64,000 nucleotides of DNA from Halorussus sp. MSC15.2 (GCF_010747475.1 NZ_VSLZ01000002.1:124001-188000), one strand, 5' to 3'; shown: positions 1 to 9,439, counted from the stretch's first letter. The notes: generated from the letters alone by a model not told the origin. Numbers and translations: made by a program.

Positions 1-305
1 GCGTCGTTCAGGATGTACTCGTAGTCGTCCGGCGTCAGTCGGTAGTTCAGCGGGGTGTGGACCGCACCCAACTCGAAGGCCGCGTAGGCCGATTCGAGGT
101 GGTAGTGCGTGTTGGGGTCCAGCACGGCCACCCGGTCGCCCTTCTCGACGCCCCGGTCGGCCAGCGCGGCCGCGAGTCGGTCCACCCGGTCGCCCAACTC
201 GTCGTAGGTGTAGCGCTCGCCGGTCGTCGCCACGACGGCCTCTTGGTCGCCGTAGTGGGTCCGCGCTCTGTCGAGGAAGTCCGTCACCAGCAGGGGTTTG
301 TGCAT
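1..305 (-). CDS. acyl-CoA synthetase (AMP-binding), N-terminal part
   Basis: The gene reads off the left edge of the window, so only about 101 N-terminal residues are seen. They follow the start of AMP-forming acyl-CoA ligases: a DFLDRA segment, the EAVVATTGERYTYDEL strand, the RVDRLAAAL helix, GDRVAVLDPNTHYHLES and GAVHTPLNYRL. The last two are typical of medium- and long-chain fatty acid CoA ligases, which activate carboxylic acids with ATP and CoA. The ATG at 305 lies about 25 bases after a TATA-like box, which fits a leaderless haloarchaeal start. The P-loop and catalytic lysine lie outside the window, so substrate class is not resolved. Confidence 0.85.
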   Translation of the reverse strand, partial: MHKPLLVTDFLDRARTHYGDQEAVVATTGERYTYDELGDRVDRLAAALADRGVEKGDRVAVLDPNTHYHLESAYAAFELGAVHTPLNYRLTPDDYEYILND

Positions 306-328
306 GCGGCATCGTTCATCAACTTTCA

Positions 329-340
329 CGATATAAATTG
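329..340 (-). promoter_or_regulatory. TATA box of the acyl-CoA synthetase gene
   Basis: On the minus strand the sequence reads caatttatatcg, centred about 28 bases before the ATG at 305. That spacing places transcription start at or just before the start codon, as in most haloarchaeal leaderless transcripts. Confidence 0.5.
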
Positions 341-512
341 GGGTGGCGGTAAGTAATTCGACGGACGACGAGACTGCGGACGACACCTCGCTGTACTTTC
401 GCCGGTGATAGAACGCGCCGGGGTGAACATCCGGCCTCCGTACAACTGCGACGTGACCTCGACGCCCGGGAACGCCCATCAAGTATTCCCCCGCGAACCG
501 ACAAACTCTGCC

Positions 513-812
513 GTGAGCATCACGCAATCGATGCGCGATATCGACCGCGCCGTCGAGGACGCCGTCGGAACTCGCGAGCGCTACGAGTCCGAGCGAAGAG
601 GTCGCTCTCGCCGCCGCGTCTACGAGAAGTCCATCGAGGAAGTGCGCAGGACCGCGGGCGAGACCGAGGCCGAGCGATTGGCGCAGTGGATAGAGACGAG
701 GATTCGAGACAGGAGGGAACTGCCGTCGAGTCGCAGAGTGCGCAAGAAGGGCGCGGAGTTCTGCCGCGACGTGGGCGAGTCTGTCTCCGCGAACGACTGG
801 CTCGGGACGTGA
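513..812 (+). CDS. small charged conserved hypothetical protein
   Basis: About 99 residues starting at GTG 513 (or ATG 531, which gives 93 residues). The protein is soluble, highly charged and probably helical, with the segments RDIDRAVEDAV, YEKSIEEVRRTAGE and ERLAQWIETRIRDRREL. It has no signal peptide, no membrane segment and no cysteine pattern beyond one Cys near the C-terminus. I recognise no domain. The frame can be opened further upstream to 405, but the first 36 residues look like non-coding translation. It stands alone, downstream of the divergent acyl-CoA synthetase. Confidence 0.5.
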   Translation: MSITQSMRDIDRAVEDAVGTRERYESERRGRSRRRVYEKSIEEVRRTAGETEAERLAQWIETRIRDRRELPSSRRVRKKGAEFCRDVGESVSANDWLGT

Positions 813-827
813 ACCCGCAACCCGTTC

Positions 828-1615
828 TCAGTCGTCATTCTGAGGCGGCCGGTCGCCCGTCCGCATCCGGCGGAGTTCGGCTTCGAGTCGCTCCGCGTCC
901 CCGTCGAGGGTCTCCCGCGCGAAGTACCAGACCCCCTGATTGAACGCGACGGGACAGACCCCGTTCTCGGCGCACGCCTCGACGATTCGTTTCGCCAGCG
1001 TCTCGTCGTCGGCGTCTCCGAGTTCCGGCCAAAGCAGTCGGGCGGTCCGCGCCACCCACGTGGTCGTCGGTTGGAGTCGGTGGCGGTCTTCACGCCTGAG
1101 GTCGGACGCCGCGCCCGAGAGCCACACGGCGTCCCGGAGGAAGAACCTCGCGATGCCCGGTCCGACGCCGCGAATCGACGTGAGTCGTCGTAGGGAACGG
1201 TCAACCGACCGTGGTCGCCGAGTTCCCTCCCGACCCACCGGAACAGGTTGCCCTCGCGGTTGGCGAGTCGCGCGGCGTCCGTGACGACGCCGCGGTTGAG
1301 TCGCTCGTAGACGCCCGTGTCGGTGCGTTCGCACTCCCGTCGGAAGTTGTCCCACAGTTCGTCCGGGTCGATTTCGCCCCCGGGGTCCGTCCGTTCGAGG
1401 GCCGACACTGCGCGGTGCTGGTACCCGGCTTTCATCGCACCGGCGCGGTTGAACCCGTACATCCGGAAGAAGAGTTTCAGACTCGTCCGTGCGTCGGCGG
1501 AGGCGGCGGTGGCCCGGTCTATCTCGAAATCGCTGACCAACTCGTCGAACGTCCGCCGCCGGTACTGCTCCGAGAATCTCGCCAGTCGGCATACCGCAGG
1601 GTCGGTTTCGACCAT
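828..1615 (-). CDS. helix-hairpin-helix DNA glycosylase-like protein, frameshifted
   Basis: The N-terminal half (MVETDPAVCRLARF onward) and the C-terminal half lie in two frames that join near 1181-1195. The C-terminal frame contains LTSIRGVGPGIARFFLRD, a helix-hairpin-helix GxG pattern as found in HhH-GPD base-excision glycosylases. Joining the frames gives about 262 residues. A single missing base near 1190 restores a continuous protein. I infer a DNA-repair or DNA-binding role from the hairpin only; the usual catalytic Lys/Asp pair cannot be placed with confidence. The ATG at 1615 follows a gggttttacttttcg promoter-like stretch. The break is probably a sequence error. Confidence 0.6.
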
Positions 1616-1713
1616 ACCAGCGAGTTCGTGCGCGTCGGCGAAAAGTAAAACCCGATTACCCCGAGCGTAGCCGGTCTCTACCCCCGCCCTCTGAGGGGCC
1701 GCGCCGGTCGCGG

Positions 1714-3705
1714 TCAGTCGCCGCTGACCTTCCGCTGGATGTCCTCGACCACGTCCGGGTTCCGGAGCGTGGAGGTGTTGCCCAGTTCCTCGTCGTTGGC
1801 GATGTCTTCGAGGAGTCGGCGCATGATTTTGCCCGAGCGGGTCTTGGGGAGTTCTGGGGTGAAGATAACGGCCTCGGGTCGCGCGATAGGACCGATGGCG
1901 TCTTCGACACCCTCGACGATGCGGTCGCGCATCTCGTCGTCTTCCTCGTAGCCGTCCTCGGTGATGACGTAGGCGTAGACCGCTTCGCCTTTCACGTCGT
2001 GCTTGCCGCCGACGACGGCGGCCTCGGCGACGCCTTCGACGCCGACGATGGCCGACTCGATTTCCATCGTGCCGAGGCGGTGGCCCGAGACGTTCAGTAC
2101 GTCGTCCACGCGCCCGAGGACCGTGATGTAGCCGTCCTCGTCGATTTTCGCACCGTCTTCCGGGAAGTAGACCCAGTCGTCGGGGTCGTCGCTGTCGGTG
2201 TCGGAGTACTCCGCCCAGTACTCCTGCACGTAGCGCTCGTCGTTCCGGTAGAGCGTCCGGAGCATCCCCGGCCACGGCTTCTGGACCGTCAGATATCCGG
2301 CCCGCCCGGCCTCAACCTGCTCACCCTCGGTGTCCACCACTTGCGCGTCTACGCCCGGCAATGGCGGTCCCGCGCTCCCGGGTTTCATCGTGTTGACGCC
2401 CGGCAGAGTCGTGACCATCATGCCGCCGGTCTCGGTCTGCCACCACGTGTCCACGATGGGACAGCTCTCGCCGCCGACGTGCTTGTAGTACCATTTCCAA
2501 GCCTTGGGGTTGATTGGCTCGCCGACCGTCCCGAGCAGGCGCAGACTCGACAGGTCGTGCTGGTCGGGGTAGTCGGTGCCCCACTTCATGAACGCTCGAA
2601 TCGCGGTCGGCGCGGTGTAGAGTTGCGTCGCCTCGTACTCCTCGATAATCTCCCAGAGGCGGTCGCGTTCGGGGTGGTCGGGCGTCCCCTCGTACATCAT
2701 CGTGGTCGTCCCGAGCGTGAGCGGGCCGTAGACGATGTAGGAGTGGCCGGTAATCCAGCCGATGTCCGCCGAGCAGAAGTACGTGTCTTCGGCCTTCACG
2801 TCCAGCACGGCCTGCGACGTCCACGCCGTCCACGCCAGATAACCGCCGGTGGTGTGTTTGACGCCCTTCGGTTGTCCGGTGGTTCCCGAAGTGTACATCA
2901 GGAACAGCATGTCCTCCGCGTCGCGTGAGACGGGGTCGACTTCCGCGCCCTGCTGTTCCTCGACGAGGTCCTGATAGTAGTGCTCGTTGTCTTCGAGGTC
3001 GTGGCCGTGACCGTGTTCGCCGAGTCGGTCTACGACCACCACGTCACTGACTTCGTGGCCCACGTCGGCGAGACCCTCGCGGGTCTTCTCGTAGTGGTCG
3101 AGCGCGTCGCCCCGCCGGAAGTAGCCGTTGGCGGTCACCAGATACTCGGAGTCCGCGCTCTCCATCCGAGTGGCGAGGGCGTCCGCGGAGAAGCCCGCGA
3201 AGACGACGCTGTGGGGTGCGCCGATGCGGGCGCACGCCAGCATGGCGATGGGGAGTTCCGGAATCATCGGCATGTACATCGTCACCACGTCGTCCTCGCC
3301 GACGCCCATCTCCTGTAGCGCGGCCGCGAACTCGTTGACCTCGCGGTGGAGTTCCTCGTAGGTGTAGGTACGATTCTCCTCGTCGGTGGGTTCGCCGACC
3401 CACTCGATTGCGGCCTCGTCGCCCCGGTCGTCGAGGTGGCGGTCGAGGCAGTTCGCCGAGGCGTTCAGCTTCCCGCCGGTGAACCACTCGTAGAACGGCG
3501 GATTCGAGTCGTCCAGCACCGTGTCGTACTCCTCGTCCCAGTCGAGGAGTTCGGCCGCCCGCTCCCAGCACTCGGGCCACTCCTCCTCGAACGTCTCGTA
3601 GACGGAGGCGTCCGAGACGTTCGCCTGCGAGACGAACTCCTCGGGCGGCTCGAACTCGTCCTGTTCTTCGAGCCGTGCTTCGAGTTCGGCGGTATCGTCT
3701 GGCAT
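1714..3705 (-). CDS. acs: acetate--CoA ligase (acetyl-CoA synthetase)
   Basis: 663 residues, the usual length for AMP-forming acetyl-CoA synthetase, which makes acetyl-CoA from acetate, ATP and CoA. The ACS-type N-terminal domain (NPPFYEWFTGGKLNASANCLDRH) is followed by the ATP-binding P-loop YTSGTTGQPKGVKH near residue 270. GEPINPKAWKWYYKHVG, DTWWQTETGG and, near residue 625, PKTRSGKIMRRLL carry the remaining core motifs; the last includes the catalytic, acetylatable lysine. The WWQTETGG motif with Trp favours acetate over longer acids. Start ATG 3705 is preceded by a TATA box (catttattgc). It is a single-gene unit. Confidence 0.96.
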   Translation of the reverse strand: MPDDTAELEARLEEQDEFEPPEEFVSQANVSDASVYETFEEEWPECWERAAELLDWDEEYDTVLDDSNPPFYEWFTGGKLNASANCLDRHLDDRGDEAAIEWVGEPTDEENRTYTYEELHREVNEFAAALQEMGVGEDDVVTMYMPMIPELPIAMLACARIGAPHSVVFAGFSADALATRMESADSEYLVTANGYFRRGDALDHYEKTREGLADVGHEVSDVVVVDRLGEHGHGHDLEDNEHYYQDLVEEQQGAEVDPVSRDAEDMLFLMYTSGTTGQPKGVKHTTGGYLAWTAWTSQAVLDVKAEDTYFCSADIGWITGHSYIVYGPLTLGTTTMMYEGTPDHPERDRLWEIIEEYEATQLYTAPTAIRAFMKWGTDYPDQHDLSSLRLLGTVGEPINPKAWKWYYKHVGGESCPIVDTWWQTETGGMMVTTLPGVNTMKPGSAGPPLPGVDAQVVDTEGEQVEAGRAGYLTVQKPWPGMLRTLYRNDERYVQEYWAEYSDTDSDDPDDWVYFPEDGAKIDEDGYITVLGRVDDVLNVSGHRLGTMEIESAIVGVEGVAEAAVVGGKHDVKGEAVYAYVITEDGYEEDDEMRDRIVEGVEDAIGPIARPEAVIFTPELPKTRSGKIMRRLLEDIANDEELGNTSTLRNPDVVEDIQRKVSGD

Positions 3706-3733
3706 AGGTCAGTTCGAATACTCACTCAGGAGA

Positions 3734-3743
3734 GCAATAAATG
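3734..3743 (-). promoter_or_regulatory. TATA box of acs
   Basis: Minus-strand catttattgc lies about 30 bases before the acs start at 3705, in a locally AT-rich stretch. It is consistent with a TFB/TBP promoter and a very short leader. Confidence 0.45.
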
Positions 3744-3875
3744 TTGGCGAGAGTTAGCACACCTGATGGCGGGGAACGCGACGTTCCCGAACGCAGGTCC
3801 CGAGACTTCGCGATTGCGTACCGCCCGCGTGACTTGGTTCGACCTCGCGTCGTCCACCCACTCGACTCACGTCGC

Positions 3876-4094
3876 TCAGTTCAGCGCGTCCACTTCGTCG
3901 GTGAGGTCTCCGGGTTCGTCCACCGGTCCCCTGACGAACAGGCTGTGGGCGATGACCAGCGCGGCGACCACGCCCGCGATTATCACGGCGGTCGGGAGCG
4001 CGAGCGAGGTCAGCACGCCGACGACAGCGCCGACTCCCATCGTGGCGAAGATGGCGACCAACACGAGGTCGTAGTACTGCACGGTGTAGTCCAT
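3876..4094 (-). CDS. small membrane protein, two helices
   Basis: 72 residues with two hydrophobic segments, LVLVAIFATMGVGAVVGVL (about 10-28) and ALPTAVIIAGVVAALVIAHSLF (about 32-53), then an acidic tail (DEPGDLTDEVDALN). The layout suggests a small integral membrane protein with a cytoplasmic acidic C-terminus. Similar short two-helix proteins are common in haloarchaea without known function. I see no partner: the flanking genes acs and a lipoprotein are unrelated. Confidence 0.7.
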   Translation of the reverse strand: MDYTVQYYDLVLVAIFATMGVGAVVGVLTSLALPTAVIIAGVVAALVIAHSLFVRGPVDEPGDLTDEVDALN

Positions 4095-4136
4095 ACAGAG
4101 TTATCGGGGGCGACCCTGAAGAGGATTCGGTGCGTT

Positions 4137-4550
4137 CTAGCAGGTTCCCCGCGAGTGAGTTAGAATCACCCCTTCGCTATTGTCCTGTACGCGGATAATG
4201 ACGCTCAGACAGTCGCTTTCTTCGGGATTTTCGAGCGTTCGTTGTCGCCATTGCCCATCGTCTACTTTCACCGCGATAGTGTGCTTCCCAGGTTCCTTCT
4301 CCCATCCCTCAGATACGACGTACCCTCCCGTAACCTCGTCTTCCTGTGCACTTGCGGTCCGCTGGTCGGAGAAGACGACCGAATTCTGTTTCAGAAGGAC
4401 GATACGTACCTCGTGTCGTCTCTGGTCCGAGTTGATGACCCGTACCGACCGAATGCGTGTCTCGTCCGTCCTCTCGGCGAACGACGCGCAACCGCTAAGT
4501 GCGAGAACAGTTGCGAGACCCGTCGTGAGAAACTCCCGTCTCGTTTTCAT
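4137..4550 (-). CDS. Tat-exported lipoprotein, unknown function
   Basis: 137 residues. The N-terminus MKTRREFLTTGLATVLALSGC has a twin-arginine (RREF) followed by a hydrophobic stretch and a lipobox (LSGC), so the protein should be exported folded by Tat and lipid-anchored on the outer face. The mature part alternates short beta strands (RSVRVINSDQRRHEVRIVLL, HTIAVKVDDGQW, LSVIIRVQDNSEGVIL), suggesting a small beta-sandwich. It is less GC-rich than its neighbours, which may mean recent transfer. I do not recognise a named family. Confidence 0.75.
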   Translation of the reverse strand: MKTRREFLTTGLATVLALSGCASFAERTDETRIRSVRVINSDQRRHEVRIVLLKQNSVVFSDQRTASAQEDEVTGGYVVSEGWEKEPGKHTIAVKVDDGQWRQRTLENPEESDCLSVIIRVQDNSEGVILTHSRGTC

Positions 4551-4663
4551 GGTGTGGTATTTGTGTCATCTCTCGGTGAGACGGGAAGTAAGATGTGTCT
4601 ACTGCTTCTTCGACAGCACGTCCCAAAGGCTTCTACCCTTCGAGCAGAAGTAACCGACCGCGT

Positions 4664-5176
4664 TCAGTTCAGTTCGGTTTCGGCGAGAGGTTCGTCGGCT
4701 TCGACGGGACTCGTACCCTCCGCAGTGGCACACTCGACGCAGTAGACGTTGTGGTTCTCCGAGAGCGTGAAGACCGGTACTCCGGCGACGTACCACTCCT
4801 CACGATACCGCCGAACGGCCCCCTGATTCGACTGTCCTCCGCAAACGACGCAATCGTCCGTTAGCTCCTCTTCGGAGTGAAGGACCCGAGTATCGACCTC
4901 TCGGGTCCGCCCGAACTGAGTGGGTGATTGCCGACGGTCCACTCGACGACGGAGGCGAGGAGTCACGAGGATGCCCAGAGTGAGAGACGACAACGAGAAT
5001 AGAACGACGACCACCGATAGCGTGGGGTCAGACGGTACTGATTCACGGACTATTCGGAGAGCCGTTACGACGAGTCCGAAACCACCCAATCCGAGCAACA
5101 GTCCGCCAGCGATAGTGTAGAGAAGTTCCGAAACGGTGTCCGCGAGTCTGACGAGTTTGGAGGGACCCGTGGTCAT
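4664..5176 (-). CDS. membrane protein with a four-cysteine zinc-ribbon-like domain
   Basis: 170 residues. Two hydrophobic helices, ELLYTIAGGLLLGLGGFGLVV and TLSVVVVLFSLSSLTLGILV, are followed by a basic linker. A soluble domain then carries DDCVVCGG and YCVECATAEG, two CxxC pairs about 40 residues apart that could hold one zinc ion. It is probably an inner-face membrane protein. Function is unknown. The gap to the methylmalonyl-CoA mutase gene downstream is only about 20 bases on the same strand, but there is no obvious functional link. Confidence 0.65.
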   Translation of the reverse strand: MTTGPSKLVRLADTVSELLYTIAGGLLLGLGGFGLVVTALRIVRESVPSDPTLSVVVVLFSLSSLTLGILVTPRLRRRVDRRQSPTQFGRTREVDTRVLHSEEELTDDCVVCGGQSNQGAVRRYREEWYVAGVPVFTLSENHNVYCVECATAEGTSPVEADEPLAETELN

Positions 5177-5197
5177 ATCTCAAGACAACCGTTACAC

Positions 5198-6898
5198 CTA
5201 CGCCAAATTAACGGTCTCCTGATAGCTCCCGTACTCGGTCTCGAACACCTGCATGATTTCGCCCATCGTCGCGTAGGCCTTCACCGCGTCGACGATGGCG
5301 GGCATCACGTTCTCGCCGTCGTCGATGGCGTCCTGCAGGTCGTCCAACGCGGTCTCGACCGCGGCGTCGTCGCGCTCCTCCTTGACCTCGGCGAGGCGGT
5401 CGAGTTGGCGCTGTTGGGTCTCCTCGTCCACCTTGAGGATGTCGGGTCGGGTGTCTTCCTCCATCTCGTACTTGTTGACGCCGACGACCGTCTCCTCGCC
5501 CGCCTCGACGCGCTCCTGATACTCGTAGGAGGCGTCCTGAATCTCTCGGTGGAAGTAGCCCTGCTCGATGCCTTCGAGGACGCCGTCGCGGACCGACCCG
5601 TCGCCCATCTCCTTTATCTCCTCGATGTAGGTCATCGCCTTCTCCTCGACCTCGTCGGTCAGGCTCTCGACGGCGAACGACCCGCCGAGCGGGTCGGCGA
5701 TGTCGGCCGCGCCCGACTCGTCGGCGATTATCTGCTGGGTGCGGAGCGCGACCCGAACGGCCTTCTCGGAGGGGAGCGCGAGCGCCTCGTCGAAGCTGTT
5801 GGTGTGGAGGCTCTGGGTGCCGCCGAGGACCCCGGCGAGCGCCTGAATCGTCACTCGGACCACGTTGTTCAGGGGCTGCTGGGCGGTCAGGCTCTGGCCC
5901 GCGGTCTGGGTGTGGAACTTGAGTTGCTTGCTGGCCTCGGCCTCGGCACCGTACCACTCGTCCATGACGTTGGCGTAGATGCGCCGGGCCGCGCGGAACT
6001 TGGCGACCTCCTCGAAGATGGAGTTGTGGGAGTTGAAGAAGAAAGAGAGTTGCGGGGCGAACTCGTCCACGTCGAGACCCCGCTCCATCACGTCCTCGAC
6101 GTAGGCGAACCCGTCGGCGAGCGTGAACGCGAGTTCCTGCACTGCGGTCGAACCGGCCTCGCGGATGTGGTAGCCCGAGATGGAGACCGGCTTGAACTTG
6201 GGGGTCTCCTCGACGGCGAACTCGATGGTGTCGGTGACGATGTCGAGGCTGGGTTCGGGCGGAATCACCCACTCCTTCTGGGCGATGAACTCCTTGAGCA
6301 TGTCGTTCTGGAGGGTGCCTCGAATCTCCTCGCGGGGGACGCCCTGTTTGTCGGCCAGCGCGATGTACATCGCGTAGATGACCGGCGCGGAGGGGTTGAT
6401 AGTGAAGGAGGTTGAGACTTCGGCGAGGTCGATGCCGTCGAACAGAATCTCCATGTCACGGAGGGTGTCCACCGCCACGCCCTCCTTGCCGACCTCGCCG
6501 TCCGAGAGGGGGTCGTCGCTGTCCTTGCCCATCAGACTCGGCATGTCGAACGCGGTAGAGAGACCGGTCTGGCCCTCGTCGATGAGGTAGTGGAAGCGCT
6601 CGTTGGTCTCCTCGGCCGTGCCGAACCCGGCGAACTGGCGCATCGTCCACGTCCGCCCGCGGTACATCGTGGGGTAGACCCCGCGGGTGTAGGGGTCCTC
6701 GCCGGGGAAGCCGAGGTCCTCCTCGTAGTCGATGTCGGCCACGTCGTCGGGGGTGTACAGCCGGTCTACTTCGAGGTTCGACACCGTGGCGAACCGGTCC
6801 TTGCGCTCGCCGTAGGCGTCGAGTACGGGACCGAGGGTCTCTTCCTCCCACTCCTCCTTCGCGTCGCGTATCTCCGCGAGGTCGTCCTCGTCGTACAT
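5198..6898 (-). CDS. mutA: methylmalonyl-CoA mutase, catalytic (large) subunit
   Basis: 566 residues from ATG 6898. The sequence follows the TIM-barrel catalytic domain of B12-dependent methylmalonyl-CoA mutase: YTRGVYPTMYRGRTWTMRQFAGFGTAEETN, GLSTAFDMPSLMGKDSDDP, PVSISGYHIREAGSTAVQEL and KFHTQTAGQSLTAQQPLNN, with GGTQSLHTNSFDEALALPS near residue 375. It ends without the B12-binding domain, as in haloarchaea where that domain is a separate small subunit (not in this window). It interconverts methylmalonyl-CoA and succinyl-CoA, used in propionate and odd-chain fatty acid use. The upstream extension of the frame is non-coding. Confidence 0.93.
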   Translation of the reverse strand: MYDEDDLAEIRDAKEEWEEETLGPVLDAYGERKDRFATVSNLEVDRLYTPDDVADIDYEEDLGFPGEDPYTRGVYPTMYRGRTWTMRQFAGFGTAEETNERFHYLIDEGQTGLSTAFDMPSLMGKDSDDPLSDGEVGKEGVAVDTLRDMEILFDGIDLAEVSTSFTINPSAPVIYAMYIALADKQGVPREEIRGTLQNDMLKEFIAQKEWVIPPEPSLDIVTDTIEFAVEETPKFKPVSISGYHIREAGSTAVQELAFTLADGFAYVEDVMERGLDVDEFAPQLSFFFNSHNSIFEEVAKFRAARRIYANVMDEWYGAEAEASKQLKFHTQTAGQSLTAQQPLNNVVRVTIQALAGVLGGTQSLHTNSFDEALALPSEKAVRVALRTQQIIADESGAADIADPLGGSFAVESLTDEVEEKAMTYIEEIKEMGDGSVRDGVLEGIEQGYFHREIQDASYEYQERVEAGEETVVGVNKYEMEEDTRPDILKVDEETQQRQLDRLAEVKEERDDAAVETALDDLQDAIDDGENVMPAIVDAVKAYATMGEIMQVFETEYGSYQETVNLA

Positions 6899-6948
6899 GC
6901 GTTCAAGTATTGCCCGAAGGATAATGAAGTTGCGTGAATCGCGGTGCT

Positions 6949-8592
6949 TCAGGCGACGCGGCGACGGCGCACGAACAGTGCGAGACCGAGGAGTAGGACC
7001 GCCGCGACTCCGTAGCTGGCGACCGTGTGCGGCGGCGCGCTCGTGACCCCGGAGTAGTCTATCGCCGTCGTCCGGTTCGCGGGACCGAGATACCACAGCA
7101 GGAGATAGCCGATTTCGAAGAGTCGCGACGACTTCGAGACGACGCCCGCGGCGAGCGCCAGCGATGGGACGAAGACGACGCCGACCGCCAGTGCGGCCAA
7201 TCGCGTTGCTTCTCCGGTCAGCGCGAGTCCGGCCGCGGCCGGGGCCACGAAGAGTACGGCGACGACGACGCCCGCCAGCCACGTCGCGGCGAGTTGCGCG
7301 ACCGGGTAGTTCGACGAGAACACCAGCGACTCGGTGCGGTAGCGGTGTTCGCGCGCACCGAGTCCCGACCAGACGAACATCGGCCACACCCACGCGACGA
7401 CGAGGAGGCCGCCGGTCGCGGCCTGGGGTCCAGCGACGAGACCGCCGCCGACGAGGACGGCCGCCCCGAGATACCAGAGCTTCGACCGGCCCCGAACCGC
7501 CATCCGGAGTTCGGCCCCGAGCAGTCGGAGCGGTCGCATCGATTGTGCGGCTCCGTCGAACTCGGGAAGATTCGCGACCGAGTCGCCGGTCGAACCGGCG
7601 GTCGCCGTCTCCTCGTCGCCGGTGGGGTCGGCCACAGAGCGGTCGTCCGCGGGCGAGTCGCCGCCGGTCGCGTCGCCGCGTCCGAGGAGCGCCGACAGTC
7701 GGGACGCACCCGGCAGGGTCGGCCCCGCGGCGGGGTCGAATCGGCGGAAGGGAACCGCCGCGATGGCGATGAGCGCGACGGCGACCGTCAGATAGGCGAC
7801 GCGGTGGACCAGCAGTTCGCGAGTCACGTCGAGACCGCTCCACCGGAAGGTTCCGACCGACCCGGCGACCTGTCCGAACACGTAGCCGCTCCCGTCGTAG
7901 GCCGGATGTTGGGCGACGAGTGCGGTCTCCATGCTCTCTTTGACCAGCGTCCCGCCGAGCGGGTCGACCGGCGACTGGACGACGAGGACGACGAGGCCGA
8001 AGAAGTAGACGACGTTCCCCAGCGACCCGCGGAGGACGGGCGTCGTCTCGAAGAGGACGGCCACCGCGGCGACCAACGCGGCGACCGGAAACGCGACGAA
8101 GACGAACGGCACGACGACGTCCGAGACGACCACGGGTCCGGTGCCCCGAAGCCAGAGGAGCGCGACGACCGACCCGGCCATGACGACCATCAGCGACGCG
8201 AGGACCGCGAGGTTGCTCGCCCATTTCCCGAAGAGGTACTCAAGGTCGCTAATCGACGACGAGGCGACGAGCTGGCCGGGACCGTCGCCTTCGTCGCGGG
8301 CGACCGCGTCTTTGACGAGGTAGAAGCCGAACACCGCCATCGCGGCGCTCGCGGTGAGCGCCATCACCGTCCCAATCCACGCGGCGTTGTAGACACCGCG
8401 ATACCGGGGGTCGCCGAGGACGAGTTGGACGTCCCCGACCGTCGTCAGGTGACCGAGATAGACGCTTGCCACGACGACGGCGAACAGTCGTCGGTCGCGG
8501 ACGCGCGCGAGGAAGTCGGCCTTGGCGACGTGGTAGCACTTCCGAAACACGTCAGACCGCTCCTCGACCTCCGAGTACCGAGAGGTACGCAT
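6949..8592 (-). CDS. ABC-2 type transporter permease, long form
   Basis: 547 residues with about 12 hydrophobic helices in two sets, separated by a charged loop near residues 290-350 (RLSALLGRGDATGG and following). The N-terminus (FRKCYHVAKADFLARVRDRR) is the usual start of ABC-2 permeases; it is followed by LVKDAVARDEGDGPGQLVASS. The start overlaps the upstream ATPase gene by 41 bases, so the two are translationally coupled and form one exporter-type ABC transporter. It is the last gene of the peptide cluster on this strand. The substrate is unknown; export of, or immunity to, the small peptides encoded upstream is an inference from position. Confidence 0.85.
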   Translation of the reverse strand: MRTSRYSEVEERSDVFRKCYHVAKADFLARVRDRRLFAVVVASVYLGHLTTVGDVQLVLGDPRYRGVYNAAWIGTVMALTASAAMAVFGFYLVKDAVARDEGDGPGQLVASSSISDLEYLFGKWASNLAVLASLMVVMAGSVVALLWLRGTGPVVVSDVVVPFVFVAFPVAALVAAVAVLFETTPVLRGSLGNVVYFFGLVVLVVQSPVDPLGGTLVKESMETALVAQHPAYDGSGYVFGQVAGSVGTFRWSGLDVTRELLVHRVAYLTVAVALIAIAAVPFRRFDPAAGPTLPGASRLSALLGRGDATGGDSPADDRSVADPTGDEETATAGSTGDSVANLPEFDGAAQSMRPLRLLGAELRMAVRGRSKLWYLGAAVLVGGGLVAGPQAATGGLLVVAWVWPMFVWSGLGAREHRYRTESLVFSSNYPVAQLAATWLAGVVVAVLFVAPAAAGLALTGEATRLAALAVGVVFVPSLALAAGVVSKSSRLFEIGYLLLWYLGPANRTTAIDYSGVTSAPPHTVASYGVAAVLLLGLALFVRRRRVA

Positions 8593-9439
8593 CTTCGAGC
8601 GACGGGTCGACCGGCGTCGCGTCGGACGCGGGCGCGGTCGGCGACACCGCGCGGACCCGTATCCCGCCGTCGCTCCGGGCGGTCTTCGTCACCGAGTACT
8701 CGGCCTTGACTGCGTCGAGGTCGTCGGTCGACACCGTCCACTGCCACACGTCGCCCTCGACCTGCTCGATTAGGCCTTCCGGTGTCGTCTGCGTCTGGAG
8801 TCGGCCCTCGTCGAGAATCACGAGGTCCGTCGCGGTCGCCTCGATGTCGGAGACGATGTGAGTCGAGAGCAACACGATTCGGTCCTCGGACAGGTCGGCG
8901 ACGACGTTCCGGAACCGGACGCGCTCCTCGGGGTCGAGACCCACCGTCGGTTCGTCCACGACCAGCAGGTCCGGGTCGTTCAACAGCGCCTGCGCGATGC
9001 CGACGCGTTGGCGCATCCCGCCCGAGTACGTCTCCAAACGTCGGTCGCGCACGTCTTCTAGGTTCGTAAGCGCGAGGAGCGCGTCGATGCGGTCGGTCGC
9101 GACGTCCGAGGGCATCCCTTTCAGCGCGGCGACGTATTCGAGGAACTCCTCGGCGGTCAGGCTGGGATAGACGCCGAAGTCCTGTGGGAGGTATCCCAAC
9201 ACCGACCGCAACTGGTCGGGGGACTCCGTCACGTCGGTTCCGTTCCACCGAATCTCACCCTTCGTCGGTTTCGTGACGGTAGTTATCATCTGCATGAGCG
9301 TCGACTTGCCGGCGCCGTTCGGCCCGAGGAGTCCGAAGACGCCCGGTTCCAACTCGATGCTCACGTCTCGAAGCCCCCATACATCGGGACCCCAACGCTT
9401 TCCAAGGTTCGAAAGGGATAGATGCATCGTTCCTTCCAT
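8552..9439 (-). CDS. ABC transporter ATP-binding protein (partner of the long permease)
   Basis: 295 residues from ATG 9439 (ATG 9427 would give 291). Walker A GPNGAGKSTLMQM sits near residue 41. The signature is YSGGMRQRVGIAQAL, Walker B is LLVVDEPTVGLD, and the H-loop is LSTHIVSD. A C-terminal extension of about 80 residues ends at GGRGAV. It is the CcmA/DrrA type, pairing with ABC-2 permeases for export, bacteriocin immunity or Cu/Na efflux. The 41-base overlap with the permease shows that the two act together. The gap to the 447-residue gene upstream is 47 bases and AT-rich, so it may be co-transcribed or have its own promoter. Confidence 0.9.
   Translation of the reverse strand: MEGTMHLSLSNLGKRWGPDVWGLRDVSIELEPGVFGLLGPNGAGKSTLMQMITTVTKPTKGEIRWNGTDVTESPDQLRSVLGYLPQDFGVYPSLTAEEFLEYVAALKGMPSDVATDRIDALLALTNLEDVRDRRLETYSGGMRQRVGIAQALLNDPDLLVVDEPTVGLDPEERVRFRNVVADLSEDRIVLLSTHIVSDIEATATDLVILDEGRLQTQTTPEGLIEQVEGDVWQWTVSTDDLDAVKAEYSVTKTARSDGGIRVRAVSPTAPASDATPVDPSLEDAYLSVLGGRGAV

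Noticed and set aside
2321-2833. Long arginine-rich frames antisense or out of frame to acs and many other genes
   Set aside because: They are shadows of GC-rich coding DNA: Arg/Pro/Gly-rich composition, no domain, and they vanish once the real genes are placed.
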